Below are positions 57,549 through 64,000 of a DNA stretch of 64,000 nucleotides, piece after piece (position 1 is the first letter of the stretch; each line of letters begins with the position of its first letter). This DNA is from Mesorhizobium sp. B2-8-5. GTDB lineage: Bacteria > Pseudomonadota > Alphaproteobacteria > Rhizobiales > Rhizobiaceae. A program made the position numbers and the translations under genes. The stretch is from contig NZ_CP083951.1 of assembly GCF_006440675.2 (NCBI RefSeq), forward strand, positions 4,621,501 through 4,685,500, read 5' to 3'. The notes below the pieces were generated by a model. The model did not search any database. It had not been told where the DNA came from and saw only the letters and a list, made by a program, of their open reading frames with translations.

Positions 57549-57997
57549 ACTGACCGCTCGTCAGACAAGGACGGCAGCACCTTCAGCGGATTGAGCATCG
57601 GCACGCCGAGAGGTGCAAAATGGCGCTCATTGCCCGTCAGGATCGTCAAGCCATGCACTTCAGCCGTCGCAGCGATCGCAATGTCCTCAAACCCTGGCTG
57701 ATGCGCCCGGGCACGATCAAGGATCAAGCCTGCAGCATGCGCCGTGCGCAGATCGAGAGGCAGTATCCTTTCGCCATAAAGATATTCAATTGCCTGCCAC
57801 CATTGACGAAGTAGTGCTGTTTTCGTCGTTGCGCCCTCGCGTTCGGCTTTTGCGATTCCAGAGGTGATCTCTGAGGCCGTGACTACGGACAAAAACAAAT
57901 AGTCACTGGCCCGATCGAGCCAATCTGCCAGCTCCGTCCGCTCATTCCTTTTTGACGGCGCCATTGCTGAAATGATGTTGGTGTCCAGCAAAAACAT
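57539..57997 (-). CDS. PIN-domain toxin (VapC-like)
   Basis: A 152-residue PIN-domain ribonuclease toxin. Acidic metal ligands are visible: Asp5 in LLDTNIIS, Glu in TASEITSG near residue 43, and the Glu-Asp of PGFEDIAIAAT near 103. It follows a Phd/YefM-type antitoxin gene on the same strand with a 17-base gap. Its 3' end overlaps the end of the convergent deacetylase gene by 10 bases. VapC toxins cut tRNA or rRNA; the target is unknown. Confidence 0.88.
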   Translation of the reverse strand: MFLLDTNIISAMAPSKRNERTELADWLDRASDYLFLSVVTASEITSGIAKAEREGATTKTALLRQWWQAIEYLYGERILPLDLRTAHAAGLILDRARAHQPGFEDIAIAATAEVHGLTILTGNERHFAPLGVPMLNPLKVLPSLSDERSVQS

Positions 57998-58014
57998 CGG
58001 CTGAAAGGCCGCCT

Positions 58015-58257
58015 TTACAGGTCAACCTTCCGCACAGGTTTGTGGATGCGAGGGGCAATGTCGTCTTCGCCCCCCGGAAACGCTGCCAGCAACTGTCCAA
58101 AGCTTGGCACGTGCGATAGCCTTTCGTATTCCTTGAACGACAGGATCACAGCTTGCTTGCGGCCATGCCGCGTGATGATGGCAGGCTCTCCTGCAACCGC
58201 CTTATCGACTACTGCCGAAAGCGTTGCCTTGGCATCCTTCAGTTGAATTTCCCGCAT
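58015..58257 (-). CDS. Phd/YefM-family antitoxin
   Basis: An 80-residue antitoxin: the N-terminal DNA-binding part reads MREIQLKDAKATLSAVVDKA, followed by the family core GEPAIITRHGRKQAVILSF. The acidic-to-basic C-terminal tail would neutralise the PIN toxin. The ATG at 58257 follows GGAG at good spacing; a TTG two codons earlier is the alternative. A strong palindrome lies directly upstream, as expected for autoregulation. Confidence 0.88.
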   Translation of the reverse strand: MREIQLKDAKATLSAVVDKAVAGEPAIITRHGRKQAVILSFKEYERLSHVPSFGQLLAAFPGGEDDIAPRIHKPVRKVDL

Positions 58258-58268
58258 CGCCAAGCTCC

Positions 58269-58295
58269 GCTATATGACTAGTATGGTCATATAGC
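58269..58295. promoter_or_regulatory. Operator of the toxin-antitoxin operon
   Basis: A perfect 10-base inverted repeat GCTATATGAC-N7-GTCATATAGC, 12 bases upstream of the antitoxin start. The TATA-rich arms probably overlap the -10 element, so binding of the antitoxin would block transcription. Confidence 0.75.
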
Positions 58296-58326
58296 ATTGA
58301 CTGCCAATCGAATCAAATACAACCGG

Positions 58327-58758
58327 CTAGATGCCTCCCACATTCGCCCGCAACGCGGCAAGCACCTCCGTGAATTCGGCGAGCTTGTCATCGGGGATAC
58401 CAGCCCGCAGACGCTTGTCGAAGGCGACCGCCGCGAGGCGCAACTTTTCGAACAGCGCTTCGCCGGCTTCCGTCAACGCCACCTGGTGGACCCTGCGGTT
58501 TTCCGGATCGCGGCGGCGTGTCAGCAACCCTTGCGCCTCCATGCCGTTGAGGTGATGGGTAAGCGTCGCGCCCTGGATGCCGATCATCCCGGCAAGCTCG
58601 CGCTGGTTCGCCAGTTCCTTCGACTTGACCGACAGCAAGGTCACCCATACCGGCAGCGTGCCGCCGGCCTCGACCATCGCGGCATCGAAAGCCTGCGCCA
58701 CCACTTTCGAGGTGCGGGCGAGATTCATGCCGACGGGCGGATGGTCAAACGGTGTCAT
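58327..58758 (-). CDS. MarR-family transcriptional regulator
   Basis: A 143-residue winged-helix regulator: NQRELAGMIGIQGATLTHHLNGMEAQG forms the helix-turn-helix and RRRDPENRRVHQVALT the wing. It is divergent from a small membrane-protein gene at 58898. A palindrome ATCTAAC-C-GTTAGAT lies between them. It is not related by operon to the adjacent toxin-antitoxin pair, which it faces from the upstream side. Confidence 0.9.
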   Translation of the reverse strand: MTPFDHPPVGMNLARTSKVVAQAFDAAMVEAGGTLPVWVTLLSVKSKELANQRELAGMIGIQGATLTHHLNGMEAQGLLTRRRDPENRRVHQVALTEAGEALFEKLRLAAVAFDKRLRAGIPDDKLAEFTEVLAALRANVGGI

Positions 58759-58812
58759 GACCTGACAGTAGAGCAAAGCGATTGGAACATGAAATCTGGC
58801 TTCATGATTGAC

Positions 58813-58827
58813 ATCTAACCGTTAGAT
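58813..58827. promoter_or_regulatory. Operator of the MarR/membrane-protein pair
   Basis: A perfect palindrome ATCTAAC-C-GTTAGAT followed by a third half-site ATCTAAC at 58828-58834. The 7-1-7 form is typical of MarR boxes. It lies between the divergent starts at 58758 and 58898 and overlaps the probable promoters. Confidence 0.75.
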
Positions 58828-58897
58828 ATCTAACTTTGTCTTATTGATGGCGTCGACATGCTGCGACGCGCGGCGGGCGGCAGAGAGGAATGCGGTC

Positions 58898-59305
58898 ATG
58901 CAATATGTCTATATCGTCACCATCGGCCTGCACGTGATGGCCGGCGTGTTCTGGGCCGGCACGACTATCGCTGTCGCCCGCGATCCGGAGATCAAGGCAG
59001 AGCGTTTCATCCGGCCGCAGCTCGGCGCCTCCGGCCTGGCGTTCCTGACCGGCATACTGCTCTGGTATTTCTTCCACGAAGGTGCTTTCGGCTCGATGGA
59101 GAAGGTGCTGGCGCTGGGCATTTTGACGGCGCTGATCGCCGCCGGCGTGCAGGGCGCGCTTGTCGCCTCCGCCAGCAGACAGCTCGCCGGCGCCGATCAG
59201 GCGACGCAAACCCAGCTGCGGGCGAAAATGACCAGAGGCGAACGCATCGCGGGCGGGCTGCTGGTCATCACCGTGTTTTGCATGGCGTCTGCCAAGCTGT
59301 TTTGA
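58898..59305 (+). CDS. Small four-segment membrane protein
   Basis: A 135-residue protein with about four hydrophobic helices (TIGLHVMAGVFWAGTTIAV; LGASGLAFLTGILLWYFF; VLALGILTALIAAGV; ERIAGGLLVITVFCMA). The His and Trp of the first helix resemble DUF2269-like or CopD-like proteins, but the family is not certain. The ATG at 58898 follows GAGAGGAA. It is divergent from a MarR gene with a clear operator, so its expression is probably induced by that regulator's ligand. Confidence 0.72.
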   Translation: MQYVYIVTIGLHVMAGVFWAGTTIAVARDPEIKAERFIRPQLGASGLAFLTGILLWYFFHEGAFGSMEKVLALGILTALIAAGVQGALVASASRQLAGADQATQTQLRAKMTRGERIAGGLLVITVFCMASAKLF

Positions 59306-59338
59306 AATCGCACGGCCGGCAAAACCGACCGGGCGCGG

Positions 59339-59390
59339 CGCGCAACGGACCAAGCGGCAGGTGGCTCTCCTTGCAAAGGTCCGTTGCGCG
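59339..59390. repeat. Long inverted repeat between convergent genes
   Basis: Perfect 13-base arms (CGCGCAACGGACC at 59339-59351, complement at 59378-59390) around a 26-base loop. There is no T run on either side. It lies between two converging genes and could form a stable RNA hairpin in both transcripts. Confidence 0.55.
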
Positions 59391-59399
59391 TCACAACCC

Positions 59400-61445
59400 T
59401 CAGATCCTGATCCCGAACCGTATGCCGTCATAGATGGCGGCGTGGATGTTGCGCGAGGCGACAGCGTCGCCGATGCGAAACATCACGAAGCCGCCTTCGG
59501 CATTGCGCGCGGGGAAGATGTCGCCGCCGCTCACCAGCCGCTCATAGTCGACCGCGCCGCCGTTCTTCGACAGGGGTTTGAGCGACAGATAAAGATCGTC
59601 GAGCGGCACGGTGCCGTGCTCGACCACCACCTGGTCGATGCGCCGCTCGCCGCGCCAGCCGTCGGCGAAGTCCGACGCCAGCTCGGCGACGAGCTGGTTG
59701 CCCTCGCGGCGAACCGAACGCAGGCGGGTGTTGATGGTGACGGTGACGCCTTTCTCATGGAAGGCGCGCATATAGGGCACGTGGTTCAGGCCGCCCATTT
59801 CCGGCGCGAAGAAGCGCTCGGGCGAAACCAATTCCAGCTTCGAGCCACTGTTGGCGATCAGCTCGGCGGCGCCCATGCCCTGATGGCCGCCATTGTCGTC
59901 GTAGAGCAGCACGTTCTCGGCCGGTTTGACGCTCCCGGCCATGATGTCCCAGCTCGAGGTCACCAGATTGTCGCCGGCCGTCAGCGGCGGGTTCTGCGGC
60001 ATGCCACCGGTGGCGACGATCACCACATCCGGCGACAGCGCCAGGACATCGTCCTTCTCGGCCCAGGTGTCGTAGCGGATTTCAACGCCGAGACGGTCGA
60101 GCTCGGCCAATCGCCAGTCGATGATGCCGATCAGTTCCTTGCGGCGCGGGTTCTGGGTTGCCAAGCGCACCTGTCCTCCGGCCTGGCTTGAGGCTTCCAG
60201 CACAGTCACCTGATGGCCACGTTCGGCTGCGACGCGGGCGGCCTCCAGGCCGCCGGCGCCAGCGCCCACCACCACGACTTTCTTCTTCGGTCCCTCGCTC
60301 TTGGCGATGATATGCGGAATGGTCGCCTCGCGGCCGGTCGCGGCGTTGTGGACGCAAAGCGCCTCGCCGCCCTCATAGATGCGGTCGAGGCAATAGGTGG
60401 CGCCGACGCAGGGGCGGATCTCGTGCTCGCGGCCCTCCATCACTTTGCGGATGATGTGCGGATCGGCGATATGGGCGCGCGTCATGCCGACCATGTCGAG
60501 CTTGCCGGCGGCGATGGCGTGGCGGGCGGTGGCGACGTCGGAAATACGCGCCGCGTGGAAGGTCGGGAACTTCGTCGCCGCCCTCACCTCACCGGCGAAA
60601 TCGAGATGCGGCGATGAGCGCATGCCGGTCACCGGAATGACCTTGGTCAGCGACGCATCGGTTTCGATCGTGCCGCGGATGATGTTGAGGAAATCGACCT
60701 TGCCGGAATTGGCGAGCCGCCTGGCGATCTCGACGCCCACCTCCTTCGAGATGCCCTTTTCGAAATCCTCGTCGGCAACCATGCGAATACCGATGATGAA
60801 TTCTTTACCGACCGCGGCGCGCACCGCATCCAGAACCATGTCGGTGAAGCGCAACCGGTTGTCGAGCGAGCCGCCGAACTCGTCGTCGCGATGGTTGGTC
60901 AGCGGCGACCAGAAGCCATCCATCAGATGGCCGTAGGATTCGAATTCGATGCCGTCGAGGCCGGCCGCCTGGCAGCGCTGCGCGGCCGAAGCATAGTCGG
61001 CGACGATGCGCTCGATGTCCCACTCCTCGATGGTCTTCGGGAAGGCGCGATGCGCCGGCTCGCGCACCGGCGAGGCTGACAGCACCGGTAGCCAATCGGC
61101 CTTGTTCCAGCCCGTGCGGCGACCGAGATGGGTGATCTGGATCATCACCTTGCAGTCATGCTCATGGCAGGCATCCGCGAGCTCAGCCAGCCACGGCACG
61201 ATGCGGTCGTCATAGACATGCAGATTGCCGAAGGCGGCCGGGCTGTCGCGCGAAACGATCGCCGAGCCCGCCGTCATGGTCAGCGCCATGCCGCCCTTGG
61301 CCTTTTCGGCGTGGTAGAGCCGGTAGCGCTCCTTCGGCATGCCGTCCTCGGAATAGGCCGGTTCATGGCTGGTCGACATCACCCGGTTCTTCAGCGTCAG
61401 ATGCTTGAGTTGGTAAGGTTGGAGAAGCGGGTCGTTGCTGGTCAT
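59400..61445 (-). CDS. TMADH-type FMN/FAD oxidoreductase (possible methylated-amine demethylase)
   Basis: A 681-residue protein with an N-terminal old-yellow-enzyme-type FMN barrel (about 1-340), an iron-sulfur segment, and a C-terminal FAD/NAD-binding half starting with VVVVGAGAGGLEAA near 395. The layout is that of trimethylamine, histamine and dimethylglycine dehydrogenases. Three cluster cysteines are visible (346, 352, 364), but the usual one near 349 is Ala (CVGATYC). I believe this variant occurs in DgcA-like demethylases. No electron-transfer flavoprotein is adjacent. The substrate is not proven. Confidence 0.82.
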   Translation of the reverse strand: MTSNDPLLQPYQLKHLTLKNRVMSTSHEPAYSEDGMPKERYRLYHAEKAKGGMALTMTAGSAIVSRDSPAAFGNLHVYDDRIVPWLAELADACHEHDCKVMIQITHLGRRTGWNKADWLPVLSASPVREPAHRAFPKTIEEWDIERIVADYASAAQRCQAAGLDGIEFESYGHLMDGFWSPLTNHRDDEFGGSLDNRLRFTDMVLDAVRAAVGKEFIIGIRMVADEDFEKGISKEVGVEIARRLANSGKVDFLNIIRGTIETDASLTKVIPVTGMRSSPHLDFAGEVRAATKFPTFHAARISDVATARHAIAAGKLDMVGMTRAHIADPHIIRKVMEGREHEIRPCVGATYCLDRIYEGGEALCVHNAATGREATIPHIIAKSEGPKKKVVVVGAGAGGLEAARVAAERGHQVTVLEASSQAGGQVRLATQNPRRKELIGIIDWRLAELDRLGVEIRYDTWAEKDDVLALSPDVVIVATGGMPQNPPLTAGDNLVTSSWDIMAGSVKPAENVLLYDDNGGHQGMGAAELIANSGSKLELVSPERFFAPEMGGLNHVPYMRAFHEKGVTVTINTRLRSVRREGNQLVAELASDFADGWRGERRIDQVVVEHGTVPLDDLYLSLKPLSKNGGAVDYERLVSGGDIFPARNAEGGFVMFRIGDAVASRNIHAAIYDGIRFGIRI

Positions 61446-61564
61446 CTTCTTCCTGCCGTTTCAAAATCAAATTGTGCTAATGAGCGCGCCGCGCCCAATT
61501 GAACGCGGCGCCAAATGATCGCGCTGCCGCCCGTCGAACCGTCGGCGGCAGCAAGGAGTTGCCC

Positions 61565-62026
61565 ATGACCGACGCCAAGAACCTCACCCAGCTCGGCAAG
61601 CACGTCGAGACGCCACAGAGCCCCGACCAGGCGGTCCTGGAGACCGTGCCGTTCCAGCGCGGCGACGGCCCGCCGGCGATCGTGCGTTTCACTTGCCCGG
61701 AATTCACCTCGCTCTGTCCGGTCACCGGCCAGCCCGATTTCGCCCACATCGTTATCGACTACGCACCCGACCGGACGCTGGTGGAATCGAAATCGCTGAA
61801 GTTGTTCATGACCTCGTTCCGCAACCACGGCGCCTTCCATGAGGAATGCACGGTGATGATCGGCCGCCGCATCGTCGAGGCGACGAAGCCGCTCTGGCTG
61901 CGCGTCGGCGGCTACTGGTTCCCGCGCGGCGGCATCCCCATCGACGTCTTCTGGCAGACCGGCGCGCCGCCCAAGGACGTATGGCTGCCGGATACCGGCG
62001 TCGCGCCTTATCGCGGCAGGGGCTGA
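61565..62026 (+). CDS. queF: NADPH-dependent preQ0 reductase (7-cyano-7-deazaguanine reductase)
   Basis: A 153-residue single-domain QueF, reducing preQ0 to preQ1 in queuosine synthesis for tRNA. The thioimide-forming Cys51 is in [10 protein letters not shown], with Asp58, the substrate motif ESKSLK at 74-79, and Glu93 in FHEECT. The ATG at 61565 follows AAGGAGTTG. It is divergent from the flavoprotein gene. Other queuosine genes are not in the window. Confidence 0.94.
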   Translation: MTDAKNLTQLGKHVETPQSPDQAVLETVPFQRGDGPPAIVRFTCPEFTSLCPVTGQPDFAHIVIDYAPDRTLVESKSLKLFMTSFRNHGAFHEECTVMIGRRIVEATKPLWLRVGGYWFPRGGIPIDVFWQTGAPPKDVWLPDTGVAPYRGRG

Positions 62027-62046
62027 AATTTGTTGCGAGAAGCCGG

Positions 62047-62098
62047 CGGGACAGCGCCCCCCTCTGTGCAGGACAGAAGGGGGCACGAAGGATCGCCG
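62047..62098. repeat. Partial copy of the GGGACAGCGCCCCCCTCTG repeat
   Basis: GGGACAGCGCCCCCCTCTGT followed by a complementary AGAAGGGGGC block, sharing sequence with the elements at 11114-11291 and 44591-44640. It also carries AAGGATCGC, which occurs in the left half of the 11.1-kb element. It lies between convergent genes. Confidence 0.6.
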
Positions 62099-62118
62099 GC
62101 GCTGATCTTTAATCGCCA

Positions 62119-62754
62119 TCACTCGCACTGGTACTGGCTGAGCGCCCATTCGCCGGTCACCGACAGAAGATCGGAGATCTTCCAGCCGCCGCCGACCTTC
62201 TTCAGCTTCCACTCGAGGCGATGCTGGTGGCCTTCGACGACGAAGGCCACGACCACCTTGGCCTGATCGCCGTTGACGGCCTCGATGGTGCGCAGGCTCT
62301 TGTCGATGGCGAGCTTGTCATAATCTGCATTGTCGAGCGCCATGTTGGGATCCAGGCATTCGCCCTGCCCCGAGGCGCGCAGCGCATCGCTCTTGTCGAG
62401 CACGGTTTTCGCCGGATCGACGAAGTTCTTGCGCTGGGCCGGATCGAGCTCGAGCCCGAGATGTTCGTAGAAGGGCTTGACCACCGCTGTCGGCGATCCA
62501 GGCAGGACAGGCGCGGGCGGCGGCAGTTCGACCGGCTTGTTTTCCGGCGCCTGGGTTGCGGCGGGCGGCGAGGTATCGTCCGCCGGCGGCGACTTGTCGA
62601 CCACAGGCGGCGACTTGTCGTCCGCCGGCGCATTGTCGCCCGAGGACGCGCTCGGCGGCGGCGCGCCGAAGAGCCCCTGCGCCGAGGCGCCGCCGTTCAG
62701 CCCCGCGGCCAGCATCGACAAGCTCGACAGCGCAAGGACGAGACGACGAAGCAC
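62119..62754 (-). CDS. Secreted protein with a proline-rich linker, tandem relative of its neighbour
   Basis: A 211-residue exported protein. A signal peptide (LRRLVLALSSLSMLAAG to GGASA) is followed by a low-complexity Pro/Asp/Ser region (residues 30-80) with repeats of the type KSPPVVDKSPPADDTSPP. A folded C-domain of about 130 residues ends in WKLKKVGGGWKISDLLSVTG. The domain resembles DUF3828. The GTG at 62754 has GGAG upstream and gives the signal peptide. It overlaps the end region of a related gene; the function is unknown. Confidence 0.7.
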   Translation of the reverse strand: MLRRLVLALSSLSMLAAGLNGGASAQGLFGAPPPSASSGDNAPADDKSPPVVDKSPPADDTSPPAATQAPENKPVELPPPAPVLPGSPTAVVKPFYEHLGLELDPAQRKNFVDPAKTVLDKSDALRASGQGECLDPNMALDNADYDKLAIDKSLRTIEAVNGDQAKVVVAFVVEGHQHRLEWKLKKVGGGWKISDLLSVTGEWALSQYQCE

Positions 62755-62758
62755 GGCA

Positions 62759-63232
62759 TCACTCCGTCGAGGCGCCGCATTCCAGCGCACTGAGCTTCCA
62801 GCCGCTGGTCTTGGAGGTGATGTCGGCGATCTTCCACTTGCCGTCCACTTTCTTCAGCGACCACACCATTTCGCGTTTGGAGTCATCGCCTTCCGGGAAA
62901 AGATTGAAGTTTGTCGTCACCTCGGCGGTGTCGCCATTGACGGTCTCGGCGAGCTTCAGCGTCTTCGACAGGGTCTTCTGATCGAAATCCTGGGCGTCGA
63001 GGCCCGGGTCGAAATCGATGCAGGACACCTCGTCGGGCTTCTCCTTCTGCGCCTTGTCGTTGGCTTCGAACAGCCTGGTGACCGGCTCGGTGAAGCGGTC
63101 GCGATATTTGGCGTCCGCCTCGAACTTCACTTCCGGCACGTAGAAGAACTTCACGGCGTTGGACGCCGGCCCGGCAAGCGCGGCGCCGGGCAACGCAATC
63201 GACATGGCAGCGGCAAGCACTATCGGCTTCAT
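62759..63232 (-). CDS. Secreted DUF3828-like protein
   Basis: A 157-residue exported protein with signal peptide MKPIVLAAAMSIALPGAALA and a C-domain ending in VWSLKKVDGKWKIADITSKTSGW. This matches the end of the following gene, showing an old tandem duplication. Both copies keep a Cys in the SCIDFDPGLDAQDFD / ECLDPNMALDNADYD segment and one near the end, which may form a disulfide. The ATG at 63232 follows GGAGATCC. The function is unknown. Confidence 0.75.
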   Translation of the reverse strand: MKPIVLAAAMSIALPGAALAGPASNAVKFFYVPEVKFEADAKYRDRFTEPVTRLFEANDKAQKEKPDEVSCIDFDPGLDAQDFDQKTLSKTLKLAETVNGDTAEVTTNFNLFPEGDDSKREMVWSLKKVDGKWKIADITSKTSGWKLSALECGASTE

Positions 63233-63332
63233 GCAGGATCTCCGGAGGTTCGGCGGCGTGGTGGCAAGATCGCCACCACGCATCCTGCATATCGGCTTTT
63301 TTGCGGCTCATGAAGTCCTTGCGCTGTCCTTC

Positions 63333-64000
63333 TCAGGCATCCAGCCAGACGTTCTGGAAGTCCATTTCATAGGTCTGGTGCATCGAGTAGTTCTTCACCT
63401 TCTTGTTCATATGGCAGTAGAGCTTCTGCCAGAAGGGCTGAACGATGACGCCGGAGTCCTGCAGGATCGTCTCGACGTCCTTCATCACCTCCTTGCGCTT
63501 GGCGACGTCGATGAGCGACAGCGCCTCCTTGAGCTTGGCGTCGAAATCCGGGTTGGAATAAGCCGTTTCGTTCCAGGCCTCGCCGGTGCGGTAGCCGAGC
63601 GCCAGAACCTGGACGCCCAGCGGGCGCATGTACCAGATGGTCATGGAATAAGGATATTTCGTCCAGTCGTTCCAGAAGGTCGAGCCCGGCAGCACCGTGC
63701 GCTTCACCTTGATGCCGGCGTCGCGCAACTGGCCGGCGATCGCGTCGCCGGTGTTCTTCTGCCATTCGTCCTCGACCGTGATCAGCTCATGCTCGAAGTC
63801 AGCCTGGCCAGCGTCGGCCATCAGCTTCTTGGCGCCGGCGGCGTCGCGCTCCTTCTTGGGCAGCGGGTAGTATTCGGGATGGATCGGGCTGACGTGGTGG
63901 TTCTCGCCGACCGTGCCGCGGCCATTGTAGCCGAGCTGCATCACCTGGTTGTTGTCGACCGCCATTTGCAGCGCATTGCGCACCCGCTTGTCGTCATAGG
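63333..64000 (-). CDS. ABC transporter substrate-binding protein, N-terminus beyond the window
   Basis: The reverse strand is open to the right edge, giving the last 222 or so residues of a family-5 peptide-type binding protein. It shares long stretches with the protein at 11450: RTVLPxx[15 protein letters not shown], and a closing FQNVWLDA versus FEKVWLES. It ends the window; no permease gene follows on its 3' side, which is occupied by the two secreted DUF3828-like genes. Confidence 0.88.
   Translation of the reverse strand, partial: YDDKRVRNALQMAVDNNQVMQLGYNGRGTVGENHHVSPIHPEYYPLPKKERDAAGAKKLMADAGQADFEHELITVEDEWQKNTGDAIAGQLRDAGIKVKRTVLPGSTFWNDWTKYPYSMTIWYMRPLGVQVLALGYRTGEAWNETAYSNPDFDAKLKEALSLIDVAKRKEVMKDVETILQDSGVIVQPFWQKLYCHMNKKVKNYSMHQTYEMDFQNVWLDA

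Overview
The window is high-GC DNA, with dense overlapping operons and strong codon bias on both strands. It is typical of a Rhizobiales chromosome, and Mesorhizobium or a close relative is the best guess. The main grounds are a cyclic beta-1,2-glucan system (an NdvB-type synthase of 2860 residues beside its NdvA exporter), a HutF/HutG-type histidine pathway, a RIME-like palindromic repeat of the kind seen in rhizobia, and several families of mosaic intergenic palindromes. No rRNA, tRNA, CRISPR array, transposase, prophage or plasmid function was recognised.

Layout. 1-7.8 kb: a LysR regulator (cut by the window edge) divergent from an Asp/Glu-racemase-like enzyme, an aldehyde dehydrogenase, a GNAT-ACT pair behind a terminator, a YeiH-type membrane protein, free-methionine-(R)-sulfoxide reductase, a frameshifted Nudix gene and a GlxA-type AraC regulator. 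7.9-15.4 kb: an M24 enzyme resembling DddP, an isochorismatase-like hydrolase, an HSL-type esterase, an oligopeptide-type binding protein without permeases, a small membrane protein and a TPR protein. 15.4-22.3 kb: a tightly overlapping membrane operon DUF4129-DUF4350-MoxR-DUF58-SpoIIM-RDD with a membrane protein on the facing strand. 22.3-25.1 kb: D-lyxose/mannose isomerase, a DSD/D-threonine-aldolase-like PLP enzyme and an isolated ccmC. 25.2-35.9 kb: ndvA and the giant ndvB.

36.2-44.4 kb is a complete histidine utilisation locus. hutI-hutH-hutG-hutU-hutD is read leftward and hutF-hutC rightward from a shared control region that carries a perfect palindrome of the HutC type. The route is histidine, urocanate, imidazolone propionate, formiminoglutamate, then (HutF) formylglutamate and (HutG) glutamate plus formate. 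44.7-51.4 kb holds a RidA protein, a DUF442 protein and tyrosine catabolism: an Lrp regulator divergent from hppD, and hmgA-MBL hydrolase-fumarylacetoacetate hydrolase-small membrane protein divergent from a MarR regulator. 51.4-54.2 kb is threonine degradation (kbl-SRPBCC-tdh).

54.5-64 kb holds a GGDEF-EAL protein, a polysaccharide deacetylase, a Phd/PIN toxin-antitoxin pair with a clear operator, a MarR/membrane-protein divergent pair, a TMADH-like flavoprotein, queF, two tandem related secreted proteins and the C-terminal part of a second orphan binding protein related to the one at 11.5 kb.

Most of the window is amino-acid catabolism and cell-envelope work. No clearly new defence or mobile system was found. 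The least explained items are the MoxR membrane operon, the BrnA-like membrane microprotein behind the homogentisate genes, the DddP-like enzyme, the terminator-led GNAT-ACT transcript, and the palindromic repeat families.
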